Shown here: positions 53,244-63,945 of the stretch, one piece after another
Layout of the letters: every line of letters starts with the position of its first letter
How positions within the stretch are numbered: position 1 is the stretch's first letter
From: Notospermus geniculatus
Taxonomy: Eukaryota > Nemertea > Pilidiophora > Heteronemertea > Lineidae
Direction of reading: 5' to 3'
Assembly: GCA_002633025.1 (NCBI GenBank)
Contig: NMRB01002002.1
Span: 6,610 to 70,609, forward strand
DNA: 64,000 bases
Notes under the pieces: generated by a model
The model's input: the letters and a program-made list of their open reading frames with translations, nothing else
What the model was told of the DNA's origin: nothing
Database searches by the model: none
Position numbers and translations under genes: made by a program

Positions 53244-54416
53244 GTAAGTACATTGTACAAGCCTGGCAGCGACAGGGTTCACAAGGTGACTTTTGAGGTG
53301 GCCCTGGGCCTCATTCCCCCAGGCTTCAGCAGCCGTGTATTGGCATACAATACATTGGCATTGCATGATGGCGTATTATACCAAAAACTAGCAAGAGCCC
53401 GTGGCAATCGGCGATTCTGAGTTTGGCCGAGGTTGTAATGCACGGCATGGCTGGAATTGGTGCAACACGGTGTGCGCTAGGGAGAATTTAGAAAGCAATC
53501 GAGCAACACCGTTAAAAAAGTAATATTGCTACCAGAACAAAGTCCTCTTCGCAAATTAAACCACCCGTTGCATCAGGATATGGTATCCTCTATTACCATG
53601 CCGAATTTCGAGGCAAAACAAAGCTTCTAAGTGAGCCCACTTCCAGCATTATTATATAGATTCCGTCATAAGCGACAACCATACTGGAATACGAATATGA
53701 ATAGGTACACGCCAAATTCCAAACCTAATATTTCTTCAACAACTGGGATATACATGTAGCAGCAAATATCGGCAGGCATACATTGTACACATGCCAGACA
53801 GTGTTGCAAATAAGGGTCACCCCCCCCCCCCAAAAAAGCTGGACCTTCGCCCTCCTAGCGTCCGGCTGTACACAGTGTATATCACAAGGGCCAAGCTATA
53901 CGTTGTATAAGCCTAGCGTACATCACATTTGCAACTGAAGACAACTCGTCGCCACTGAGCTACTGACGACTGGGAGGATCTAGCTGGAACTGGAGGTGAC
54001 TGATCAGTCGCCAGAAACGGTTGATGTAGGCCTACGCAGCTCTGCATCTCGCTGGAACTGAGATTTTGCCAGTCGCCGCCAGTTACATGTTCAACTTTCT
54101 AGCGACTAGTTTTACCCAGTTTCGTTCAGTCGCTGCGATGTACGCAGGCTTGCGTCTGATCAATGCCAGTTGCTTCCAGCTGCAAGTGCGATGTACGCCT
54201 GGCTTTGCAGGTGAGGTATCAGTCTACATGTACGTGCAATGACGTCGTGGTCGCCGACCATGTATGTACAAACGCACGACATCTCTACCATGTCTACATG
54301 TACATGTACATCGGACTTGGAGGGCGACGGTTTGGTATTTGGCTACAACGCTAGGAAGTTAGCCTCATACGGATATCACATCACATCGACAAATTACATG
54401 CACATGCTCGGTAATC
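53244..54416. other. Intergenic between convergent PAN-like and TLR1 genes
   Basis: No gene or clear repeat recognised; a C-run at 53820 and ACATGTAC strings. A last exon of the PAN-like gene could lie here unseen. Confidence 0.4.
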
Positions 54417-56342
54417 TTATTCGTGAACTCCTTTCAAGGCAAGATGAACTTGCTTCCAAAAATTGGTCCGCTTTCGTCCCAGCATGGACCCATCCGCAGG
54501 CCACTCGACCACTGGACATCGTAACCTTCTCAGGTCCCTTGGCAGGTCTTTCTTCTTCTTGTCAAACAGCACGAGCATGAACTTGGTGAGGTTCTCATAC
54601 CCACTCTTCTCTGATATCTCCGGCCAGTAGTTGGTTACGAAGTCGTCTGTGCAAATAACAAGGAATTTCTGAACATCAAATCCACAATTTTTAACTTGCT
54701 TCCACAAAGGAATGAAGTCATTGCCCGCTGACCACTGTAGGGTTATCCTCATTGAATGGTTGTAGAGCTTCTCCTCGATGTACTTATTGACCCACGAGAG
54801 GGCAGCGGGGTCATGCATGTTGTACAAGATGAATGCCCCCGTCTTCTCCTTCGGTAGCGAGTTCATCCCCGCGAGTCCAGAAACCAACGAACGGCGCTCG
54901 GGATTACTGACAACACTTTGTTCATTTTCCTTGGCCAATTCCCGCCTCTCCAGACAGAAATATTTAATATTCACCCAGTTGCACCAAATAATTAATACAA
55001 CTAGGACGACCAGGAGACAAAATCCGATAGCCAAGGCCAAAGCTATGTAAGGTATGTAAGCACTGCAGGTCCACCAATAGGGATTGAAATCAACTACCCT
55101 CGTACCAAAGATATCAATAGGGCCGCCGCAAGTGAGATTGTGTGCGTCACGTATGATGTTTCCATTGTCGCTTCGGAGGAAGTTTGCAAACCCGAGTAAA
55201 GTACAGTCACAGTAGATAGGATTTCCTTGCAGATAAACTGATCCTTGTATTCCTGAAAATGCATCCTTCTCTACGTACAGTATCTTGTTGTCTTGGAGGT
55301 AGATTGACCCGCTCGCGGCGTACGGTTCGGGTAGCGATGACTTGAGAATATAACCCAAGTCGTTTTTTACCAAATCAAGTTTATGCAATTTCCGCAGACT
55401 CTGTATCATTGGCAGGAGCGCATTATTGAAATGTGTATCCGACAGGTAAAGGTGTGTGAGCGAGTTGATTTGATCGTGAAAATACATAGCGAGGTTCTTT
55501 TCCCATTTTGTTGCCTGTATATTTACGCCATTAAGGTTAACTATCTTCAGTTTTTTGAGGCCACCGAGGAATCCAAATGTCGACCTTGCAAACAGGTCAA
55601 CATTCTTCGAAAAATCGATGGATTCTAAATTTGAAACACCCATCAACGATCCGTCTATCAATTTAAGGTGTTCATTTTCTGAAAGAATCAAGTCGCGTAG
55701 TTTTCCGAGTCCCACAAATGTTCCGTTTTCGATGTAGGAAATGCTGTTTTCATTCAAGTCAAGCTTAAGCAAATTTTCAAGTTCCGAGAAGGTCCCAGTT
55801 TTCAGTTCCCTGATTTTGTTCTGATCCAGCCGAAGAGTCAGTAAGTTATAAAGCGACGCAAATGTTTTTCTCCCTAAACGAGATATTCGGTTCCCATTTA
55901 ATGAGAGGGTCTGGAGGTAGTATAGGCCTGTAAATGTCTCACTGGGTATGAAAGTCACATTATTGCCCATCAAATCAAGGAGCTGGAGTTGAGAACATCT
56001 CTTGAAAGTGTTTGGTGCAATTTTATCAATCGCACAAAACCTAATTCGTATCTCCAACAATCCAGTGGAAGGAAAACTCGATGAACTTATATTCGTCCGA
56101 GTTAATGGTGAGCAGTGCTGAATATCCACTTTAGCCAAGTCGTTGCCATGATTCCTCATGTACTGGACAATTTTCTTGAAATCGGCATATCGGCAGGATA
56201 ACGCTTTGCCGAAAAGGACGTGAGGGTACGGTGTGAGTTTGCACCCGGGGACGCCAATCCCTTCATTTTTTGAATACCTGTCGGGGTCGGTGATGGCTGA
56301 GCAGGAGTGGAGACAAACAAGTAGGCACGTCCACCAGATCAT
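54417..56342 (-). CDS. Toll-like receptor 1 of tandem pair (LRR-TM-TIR, 641 aa)
   Basis: The single-exon ORF starts with a signal peptide (residues 1-16, 'MIWWTCLLVCLHSCSA'). It has an N-terminal Cys pair (34, 50), about ten or eleven LRRs (about 92-370, e.g. 'LQTLSLNGNRISRL', 'LLTLRLDQNKIREL'), and an LRR C-cap with Cys 378, 380, 405 and 426. One TM spans about 428-453, and a TIR domain about 501-637. TIR box 1 is 'GAFILY' (usually DAFISY), the BB-loop region reads 'SAGNDFIPLW' (RDxxPG in canonical TIRs), and box 3 'NFW' is at 627-629. It is a single-Cys-cluster, vertebrate-like ectodomain; ligand unknown, signalling to TIR adaptors presumed. The acceptor tattttag|GAATCC 27 nt upstream of ATG (exon edge 56369) indicates a 5'UTR intron. 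Convergent with the PAN-like gene. Confidence 0.9.
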   Translation of the reverse strand: MIWWTCLLVCLHSCSAITDPDRYSKNEGIGVPGCKLTPYPHVLFGKALSCRYADFKKIVQYMRNHGNDLAKVDIQHCSPLTRTNISSSSFPSTGLLEIRIRFCAIDKIAPNTFKRCSQLQLLDLMGNNVTFIPSETFTGLYYLQTLSLNGNRISRLGRKTFASLYNLLTLRLDQNKIRELKTGTFSELENLLKLDLNENSISYIENGTFVGLGKLRDLILSENEHLKLIDGSLMGVSNLESIDFSKNVDLFARSTFGFLGGLKKLKIVNLNGVNIQATKWEKNLAMYFHDQINSLTHLYLSDTHFNNALLPMIQSLRKLHKLDLVKNDLGYILKSSLPEPYAASGSIYLQDNKILYVEKDAFSGIQGSVYLQGNPIYCDCTLLGFANFLRSDNGNIIRDAHNLTCGGPIDIFGTRVVDFNPYWWTCSAYIPYIALALAIGFCLLVVLVVLIIWCNWVNIKYFCLERRELAKENEQSVVSNPERRSLVSGLAGMNSLPKEKTGAFILYNMHDPAALSWVNKYIEEKLYNHSMRITLQWSAGNDFIPLWKQVKNCGFDVQKFLVICTDDFVTNYWPEISEKSGYENLTKFMLVLFDKKKKDLPRDLRRLRCPVVEWPADGSMLGRKRTNFWKQVHLALKGVHE

Positions 56343-56369
56343 GTGTTGTGGTCTTCTTGATAAGGATTC
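56343..56369 (-). other. 5'UTR start of TLR1 coding exon (splice acceptor)
   Basis: The acceptor ggtattttag precedes GAATCCTTATCAAGA, ending at the ATG. The same acceptor and UTR are present at TLR2, which supports a non-coding first exon upstream. That exon was not found. Confidence 0.55.
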
Positions 56370-57595
56370 CTAAAATACCAAACGGATGGACGAAAATTAA
56401 GATACAGTCAATACAATGTAACATTGTGACATAGGGCGAGGTCAGAATTCGGTGTTTGTGAAATGTTAATAGGTGTTAGGTGGTTTGTGTTAGCTGTTAC
56501 ATGTAGGTGATTATTGTTGTGTTAGAGTAAGGTGGTTATTGTAACAGATCTGTGACAGATCTTTTGCACTACACTCTTAGCAAAAAAGGTCCCTATAAAG
56601 ATATACAAAAACACCCCCAAAATACATGTACCCCCAAATCCACCCCGAAAATGTGTCCTGGCGAAAACCTCTAAAAATATCAGTCATGAAAGGTCCACAC
56701 CTATACGGTACTCATGGATCGTGAAACGCCAACAGAGGTGGATCCCACTTCCCTAGAATAAGAACAATATCTCAGAAATAAATATTTTAATCCTGAAAGT
56801 TCTGTTTTGTACACGCATAACCTAAATAAATGAACTCCAAACTCAGAGATTATAAGGCGACAACACACAAACCTGTTGAGTACATATCAAATTATCAATG
56901 ACACAAAAGTTTTTATCGAGGCCGCACAATGGTCAATGGGGTAGAAAATAGGACAGAGTATTGTTCGACTTTGTAGGGAAATTGACTTCAGTAATTTGAA
57001 TAAACCTTCCATCCAATATGGCGGCATAAACTAAGGGCTAAACAGGGGCCCAGTTCGATTGAACCCGAGGGTCGATCGGATCGGTCCGACAGGTGCAATC
57101 GAATTCGAAAGAACCCGAGGGAAGTTACCCGCGTGACATCATATTTGACCTATTTACAGAGTTGAGTCGTATCCTCGGGTTGAACTCGACTCTACCACGT
57201 GACAAAATGGCGGCGATGAAAATGTGTCGAACAAATTTCACTTTTTCCCTTTTGTCATGGTCCGGTGCATTTCAAGCGTAAATATACAACAATATTCATG
57301 GCCCAAGTTCAAAATATTTTTCAATTTGTATCTCCGCCATGCGAGAGCTGAGAGAGTTGAGCGTTCGCTTTGGAACTCCTACTCGACATGCGCAGATGGT
57401 TGAACGAGTGATCACATGTTAGTCACGTTCGAGTTGAACGAGTGATCACATGTTAGTCACGTTCGATTTTCTCGGGACTCGCACTCTGCCCTGGAGTACA
57501 CCAATCGAACTCGGTTGGGAAGTGCATGAAGTGATATCATGTGTACCCTCCGTTGCTCTATCACTACAACGCACCTATTGTACTGCTCGGTTATC
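56370..57595. other. Intergenic between the TLR genes
   Basis: Holds an ACACTCTTAG end fragment (56575) and TLR1's presumed 5'UTR exon. A degraded inverted region (about 57048-57530) has a 36-bp tandem repeat (GTTGAACGAGTGATCACATG at 57400 and 57434). Confidence 0.4.
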
Positions 57596-59524
57596 TTATT
57601 CGTGAACTCCTTTCAAGGCAAGATGAACTTGCTTCCAAAAATTGGTCCGCTTTCGTCCCAGCATGGACCCATCCGCAGGCCACTCGACCACTGGACATCG
57701 TAACCTTCTCAGGTCCCTTGGCAGGTCTTTCTTCTTCTTGTCAAACAGCACGAGCACGAACTTGGTGAGGTTCTCATACCCACTCTTCTCGGATATCTCC
57801 GGCCAGTAGTTGGTTACGAAATCGCCTGTACAAATAACAAGGAATTTCTGAATATCAAATCCGTAATTTTTCACTTGTTTCCACAAAGGAATGAAATCGT
57901 TGCCCGCTGACCACTGTAGGGTTATCCTCATTGAATGGTTGTACAGCTTCTCCTCGATATACTGATTTACCCAAGCGAGCGCAGCGGGGTCATGCATGTT
58001 GTACAAGATGAATGCCCCCGTCTTCTCCTTCGGCAGCGAGTTCATCCCAGCGAGTCCAGAAACCAACGAACGGCGCTCGGGATTACTGACAACACTTTGT
58101 TCATTTTCCTTGGCCAATTCCCGCCTCTCCAAACAGAAATATTTAATATTCACCCAGTTGCACCAAATAATTAATACAACTAGGACGACCAGGAGACAAA
58201 ATCCGATAGCCAAGGCCAAAGCTATGTAAGGTATGTAAGCACTGCAGGTCCACCAATAAGGATTGTAATCAAGTACCCTCGTACCAAAGATATCGATAGG
58301 GCCGCCGCAAGTGAGATGGTGTGCCTCACGTATAACGCTTCCATTGTCACTTCGGAGGAAGTTTGCAAAGCCGAGTAAAGTACAGTCACAGTAGATAGAA
58401 TTTCCTTTTAGAAAAACTGATCCTTGAATTCCTGAAAATGCATCCTTCTCTACGTACAATATCTTGTTGTCTTGGAGGAAGATTGTCCCGTTCGCGGCAA
58501 CTTTGGGGAGTGATGATTTGAGAATATAACCCAAGTCGTTTGTTCCCAAATAAAGTTTCTGCACGTTCTTCAGACACTGTATCATTGGCAAGAGTTCATT
58601 GTTGAAATGTGTGTCCATTAGGTGAAGATCTGTGAGCGAGTTAATTTGATCGTGAAAATACATAGCGAGGTTCTTTTTCCATCTTGTTGCCGGTAAATTC
58701 ACTCCATCAAGACTGACCGACCTCAGTTTCTTGAGGCCAGCTAGGAATCCAAACGTCGACCTTGCAAACAGGTTAGCATTCTTTGCAAAATCGATGAATT
58801 CTAAATTTGAAGCACCCGTCAACGATCCATCTACCAATTTAAGGCGACTATTTTCTGAAAGAATCAAGTTGTGCAGTTTTCCGAGTCCCACAAATGTTCC
58901 GTTTTCGATGTAGTGCATGTTGTTTTTATTCAAGAAAAGGTTAACCAAATTGCCAAGTCCCGAGAAAATTCCAGTGTTCAGTTCCGTGATTTTGTTGTCA
59001 TTCAGCCGAAGAGTCCGTAAGTTAAAAAGCCATGCAAATGTATTTCCCCATATACGAGATATTCGGTTTCCATTTAATTCGAGGTTCCTGAGGTAATGTA
59101 GGCCTGTAAATGTCTCATTGGGTATCAAAGTCACGTTATTGCCCACCAAGTCAAGGAGCCGGAGATGAGAAAGTCTCTTAAAAGTGTTTGGTGCAATTTT
59201 ATCTATCGCACAATTCCTAATTCTGATATTCCTCAATCGAGATGTGGAAGGAAAAGTCGATGAACTTATTTTCGTCCGAGTTGATGGTGAGCAATGTTGA
59301 ATATCCAATTCAACCAAGTGGTTGCCATGATTGCTCATGTACTGCACAATTTTCTTGAAATCGGCATTTCGGCAGGATAGCCTTTTGCCGGAAGGATGCC
59401 CTGGGGACGGCGTGAGTTTGCACCCGGGGACGCCAATCCCTTCCTTTTGTGAAGACCTTTCAGGGTCGGTAATGGCTGAGCAGGAGTGTAGACAGACGAG
59501 TACTAGGCACGTCCACCAGATCAT
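57596..59524 (-). CDS. Toll-like receptor 2 of tandem pair (LRR-TM-TIR, 642 aa)
   Basis: Same architecture and orientation as the gene 1.25 kb downstream: signal peptide ('MIWWTCLVLVCLHSCSA'), LRRs, LRR C-cap ('YCDCTLLGFANFLRSDNG'), TM, and TIR with 'GAFILY', 'SAGNDFIPLW' and 'NFWKQVHLAL'. From the TM region to the stop only six residues differ between the two proteins (S/A, K/Q, C/Y, V/I, D/G, M/V), while the LRR part differs at dozens of sites, including leucines flanking the convex face. Homology continues only a few bases past the stop codon. The 5'UTR acceptor tattttag|GAATCC (exon edge 59551) is shared. Confidence 0.9.
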   Translation of the reverse strand: MIWWTCLVLVCLHSCSAITDPERSSQKEGIGVPGCKLTPSPGHPSGKRLSCRNADFKKIVQYMSNHGNHLVELDIQHCSPSTRTKISSSTFPSTSRLRNIRIRNCAIDKIAPNTFKRLSHLRLLDLVGNNVTLIPNETFTGLHYLRNLELNGNRISRIWGNTFAWLFNLRTLRLNDNKITELNTGIFSGLGNLVNLFLNKNNMHYIENGTFVGLGKLHNLILSENSRLKLVDGSLTGASNLEFIDFAKNANLFARSTFGFLAGLKKLRSVSLDGVNLPATRWKKNLAMYFHDQINSLTDLHLMDTHFNNELLPMIQCLKNVQKLYLGTNDLGYILKSSLPKVAANGTIFLQDNKILYVEKDAFSGIQGSVFLKGNSIYCDCTLLGFANFLRSDNGSVIREAHHLTCGGPIDIFGTRVLDYNPYWWTCSAYIPYIALALAIGFCLLVVLVVLIIWCNWVNIKYFCLERRELAKENEQSVVSNPERRSLVSGLAGMNSLPKEKTGAFILYNMHDPAALAWVNQYIEEKLYNHSMRITLQWSAGNDFIPLWKQVKNYGFDIQKFLVICTGDFVTNYWPEISEKSGYENLTKFVLVLFDKKKKDLPRDLRRLRCPVVEWPADGSMLGRKRTNFWKQVHLALKGVHE

Positions 59525-59551
59525 GTGTTTTGGTCGTCTTGATAAGGATTC
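59525..59551 (-). other. 5'UTR start of TLR2 coding exon (splice acceptor)
   Basis: Acceptor ggtattttag|GAATCC is conserved with TLR1. Confidence 0.55.
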
Positions 59552-59689
59552 CTAAAATACCAGATGGATGGACAAAATTAAGATATAGAGTAATGAGGAA
59601 AATAAATATTGTGACATACATGTAGGATGAAGTCAGAATTCGGTCAGAATTTCGTCTTTTCTGGAACTTATACTAGAAAGTGCCTGAGG

Positions 59690-59775
59690 AAGACTCCGGT
59701 GGGGTAAAAAATTTGCGAGATTCGGAGACGACTTTTCTTTTTGTATCACTGTGTCGTTTTTTGTGCTTTTTATTG
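59690..59775. repeat. Diverged 'CCTGAGGAAGACTCCGG' repeat
   Basis: Relative of the GAAGAAGACCCCGG repeats, followed by the CACTGTGTCGTTTTTTGTGC tail seen also near 30830 and 61585. Confidence 0.45.
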
Positions 59776-59811
59776 GATGTCAGAATTCGGCGTATGTAAA
59801 ATGTTGGGTGT

Positions 59812-61272
59812 TTAGGCCTGTTTCCACTAGACTGGGTTTCCCGCATTGCGTTTTGCGATTTCACAGGGTTTGGAATAATACTACGATGGTTTAACAATAC
59901 ATAGCGCGTTTATTGTCCCAATGCCTGTGAAAACCGCCCCGGCGCCGCAAAACCGCTGCGGAAACCGGTAGTCTAGTGGAAACAAGCCTTTAAGGCCTGT
60001 TTCCACTACAGCGGTTTCCGCAGCGGTTCACAGGCATTGGGACAATCAACAGGCTATGTATTGTTTACCGAAGGATTATCCAAAGCACTCTGAAAAACGC
60101 ACCGCTCGCCGCAAAATCGCTCTGGTGGAAACAGACCTTAAAGGCCCGGTCACACTTGTGCGTATATCAAGTCCTTATGGGTTCCTTATTAAAAATTTTC
60201 AATACGCAGCGGTACGCTCAAAATTTCCAAATTTTACGATTACTTTGACTTATGTGCGACGCACATCTGGCGTATAAGGAACGAATTCAGCGCACCCACT
60301 GAGTATGAGGTGCGTGTGAGTTGCGGGTGTAGTGCGAAACACTACCACGTACCCGAGATGTACGGCAAGTACGCTATCTGTGCGCTGCCTGTGTGTTTCT
60401 CATACGTTACAAATAAGTCAAAATGCGCTGCGCGATCGTGCAGTGCGAAAATTCGTCAATACGTTGGCATTCGCTATGAGTTCGTGCAGCGTGCGTTGTA
60501 TCTGCGCTGCAAGTATGCTGTGTATACGTCCAATATACGTGGCTTATACGCTGAGAGGGGAGCGTGACGGGTTAACGTACCGCGTATGAACCGCTTATCT
60601 CCCACGAACGCATGGCGTACTCGTACCGCGCATCCGACCGATGCGAGACCGATGCACTGCGTATTGATAACTTATGACCTGCGTAACAGCGTACGCGTCA
60701 TAGTTTTGTGCTTGCCCAAAACTATACTGCGTACTGGCCATACTACGCGCATGCTTCCGTATTATAAAACTTACACAAAACGATTGAGATGCGCATGAGT
60801 TGCGTGTTGTGCGTACATCTGCGAATGAAATAGATTCAATGCGCAACTCATAAGAAATTAGGATACGCAGAAGTGCGACTTTGACAGGGTCTTAACTTCC
60901 GGGCTTAACTTATGACCAGCGTAAACCAAAACTTTCCAAAGTACTGGGCCATACTGTGCGCATGCCTGCGTACGTAAAACTTACACAAGACGACTGAGGT
61001 GCATATGTGGTGCGTATTATGCGTATGATTGCGTATGAGGAAAATGTCAATGCGGAACTGATAAGGAACTGACATACGCAGAAGTGTGACTGGGCCTTTA
61101 AGGCCTGTATCCACTAGTCCGGTTTACCGCTGCGGAACCGCACCGGGACTTTTTCACAGGGTTTTGGATAATCCTTCGATGGTTTAACAATACATAGCGT
61201 GTTAATTGTCCCAATGCCTGTGAAAATCGCTCCCGCACCGGAAACCGTTATAGTGGATACAGGCCTTTAAAT
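59812..61272. repeat. Train of four abutting palindromic MITEs
   Basis: Units about 59812-59995 and 59990-60146 (AAGGCCTGTTTCCACTA type), 60139-61105 (TAAAGGCCCGGTCACACTTG ... AAGTGTGACTGGGCCTTTAA) and 61099-61272 (AAGGCCTGTATCCACTAGTC ... GTGGATACAGGCCTTTAA). Each starts where the last ends, at TTTAAGG. Overlapping open frames are not coding. Confidence 0.6.
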
Positions 61273-62065
61273 TACAATTAGGCACACGAGTGAAAAAGCA
61301 GTGTTTCCCCAACTTGGAGCATACATGTACGTACTTTTTTTTATTGTTCTCAGAAATGACAGTTCCTATCAAAAAATTTAGTCAGGTTCAGTTAATTTTG
61401 ATAACTGAAAAGAACAGACACATGCCCAGGAGTCATGCCCAAGTTGCACATGAACCATGTGGTGGGCTGTGGACAAAGACTGTTCATGTTCCCTGCAAGT
61501 GGTCTGTGATGTCATCAAAGGTAAGCACTTGATAAGATATACCTGTCCATGACATCAAAACTATATACAATATACAACATAGAGCACAAAAACCGACACA
61601 CAAAATGATACTTTATGTTTACTGACATCAAAATTACACATAGAATGGTGACATCATCAGAATTTTTTCAAGCGGGAAAACTGAAATAATAAAGCTTTTT
61701 TTATTTTTGCAATTACGCCTCCTGGTGGGCAAATTCTGAAATCTTGAGCCCCACGGGAGGTGAAGAAAAAAATTAAGCTACAAATCATGTCAATTTCAAG
61801 TTTGATATATTGCATCTGGGCTGAGTTATTGGGGTTTCCATTTTACAGAAAATGCTCCCTGGAGGGCATAATGTAGGTCAAAGCGCAGAACGTTTTAGTT
61901 CTGTTTCGAGCCCTTCCTAGGGCCTACCACTCCACCAAGTTTCAAGGCTCTGTGCCTTACTGTTGTGAAACGTGCCAGTTTAACTGACGACAGACACACA
62001 GACAGACTCCACTTAGTATACTCGTAGTATATAGATATGAATAGGTCCTCGCTCGCCATCTTTTG

Positions 62066-62310
62066 GGGAGCGCGGTGGCATAATGGTTAGCGCTGTGGAC
62101 TCGTGATCGGAAGGTCGCGGGTTCGAGCCCCGGCCGTTTCACTCTGTAACTCTCTCAACTGGCCTGAAATGTCCATCGTGTGCCCCGTATTGTGGCTGCC
62201 CTGGGTTTCTACAGAAAGGTTTCTGAATCATAGGCTGGGTAATAATGTTGTGAAGTGCTATAAACCCACACATTATCGCCCTATAATTTTTGGTGCGACA
62301 GATCTGTCAC
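62066..62310 (+). mobile_element. tRNA-derived SINE
   Basis: The head GGGGAGCGCGGTGGCATAATGGTTAGCG... carries an A box (TGGCATAATGG) and a B box (GGTTCGAGCCCC) at tRNA spacing (62078-62133). It is followed by a non-tRNA body, and there is no matching 3' acceptor strand, so it is a SINE and not a tRNA gene. Upstream (61700-62040) is a retroelement-like tail with ACAGACACACAGACAGAC. Confidence 0.7.
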
Positions 62311-62692
62311 AGATCTGTTACACTGACCAATGACCTCGAGACAAACACCAGTGTAACACAGCTGTTACTGTAATAAATCTGTTAAAAACCACAATCTTCA
62401 ACACATCTGTAACAGATCTGTTAAAGGACATGTTAGCCTAATCAGAGCAAAGTGAAAGCGGTTAATACATATACCGGGGTACAGTGAGGACCTGATTTAC
62501 TGGTGGTTGCTAGAATTTTTTAAGTCCAGATCATTGGGGCCCAGAAAAGGAGAGTAGGCCTAGGAATGAAGCCCGTTACAATAACAAGTGAAGTACATGT
62601 ATAGGCCTATCAGAAAATGAGCACACCTGTTAGCATTGTTGTGCACAGTGGTTCAATGATCAGTCTCATGAAATAAGGGATGTCTGTTTCAA

Positions 62693-62852
62693 TAGGGAGG
62701 TTGAGATCAGCAACTTATCACGGATCCTTATACATGTACGTATACGGATAGAATTCTGTACAACGAAGACAAATTTTGTAAACATTTCGATCCGTAGGGG
62801 GCCTATACGTACATGTATAAGGATCCGTGATAAGTCGCTGATATTGGACCAA
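62693..62852. repeat. Imperfect palindrome
   Basis: CAGCAACTTATCACGGATCC / GGATCCGTGATAAGTCGCTG arms. Confidence 0.6.
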
Positions 62853-62924
62853 CCTATAGCTCTCCACATGGATGTCGGTATGTGCAATAGTGACAAATAG
62901 GCCTATTCTCAATGACAATGAGAA

Positions 62925-63945
62925 TCAAATCACACAGGCCCGAACCCACTGACGCGTTTTCACGCAGCGGGAAAACGCACCACAGAAAATGCTTTGTTAA
63001 ATGGCAGCGGACCGAGAAAATAACAAAGGATGTGTCGGGCAGTGATGAAACCGCGGCGGCAAAACGCGACAGTGGGTTCAGGCCTTTAAGGCCTAGAATC
63101 CATTCACGCGATTTTCGTGCCGCGCGATGTCGCATTCTTTGTCCGCGACCGACGCGGCGGAAACAAACAATGCTTTCGAGCGTCTGCGGCAAGAAAATCG
63201 CGTGAATGGATTCTTAGCCTTAGGCTAGGGACACACCTAACGCGATTCGTTGACGCATACGACAACACCTTTGTTATTTTCCGCCGCACTGCACGCAAAC
63301 AAAGGTTTTGACGCATGCGTCGCCCTACCGCATACGAATCGCGTCAGGTGTGTCCCTACCCTAAAGCCTAGTTTATACTTCGACGCAAGACCATCGGCGT
63401 CCGACGCGCGATCAAAATCTGGACGCCGACCTATGAAGTCGGCGTACAGATTTTGATCGTGCGTCGGACGCCGATGGTCGTGCGTCGAAGTATAAACTAG
63501 GCTTTAGGGTAGGGACACACCTAACGCGATTCGCATGCGATTGGGCGACGCATGCGTCAAAACCTTTGTTTGCGTGCAGTGCGGCGGAAAATAACAAAGG
63601 CGTTGCCGCATGCGTCAACGAATCGCGTTAGGTGTGCAGCCACCCTAAGGGTAGGGACACACCTCACGCGATTCGCATGCGATAGGGCAACGCATGCGTC
63701 AAAACCTTTGTTTGGGTGCAGTGCGGCGGAAAATAACAAAGGCGTTGTCGCATGCGTCATCGAATCGCGTTAGGTGTGTCCCTACCCTAAGGCGGTGACA
63801 GACTGAGTGCGTACGCGACGCGGAGCGGCGCGTTTTCTTTTGTGTTTTTGCGCTCCACTGCACATGGTGCTCAGTGGTGCCTGAAAACACAAAAGAAAAC
63901 GCTTAGCTTCGCGCCGCGTCGCGCTAGTCTGTCACCGGCTTAAGT
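62925..63945. repeat. Train of seven abutting palindromic MITEs
   Basis: Head-to-tail hairpins: 62925-63093 (GGCCCGAACCCACTG), 63086-63224 (GGCCTAGAATCCATTCACGC), 63222-63364 (AGGGACACACCTAACGCGAT), 63360-63508 (GCCTAGTTTATACTTCGACG), 63506-63650, 63648-63792 and 63789-63945 (AAGGCGGTGACAGACTG). Each is 140-170 bp, with about 15-30-bp outer arms and no spacer. All short open frames in this stretch are artefacts of the hairpins. Confidence 0.7.

Noticed and set aside
60310-60589. Two overlapping 85-codon plus frames
   Set aside because: They lie inside a long palindromic MITE built of TACGC/GCGTA strings; no coding signature.
62078-62150. Functional tRNA gene
   Set aside because: A and B boxes are present, but there is no matching 3' acceptor strand and a SINE body follows; the same applies at 28258 and 36690.
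63104-63773. Several 60-97-codon frames with similar peptides
   Set aside because: The similarity comes from repeated hairpin MITEs read on both strands.
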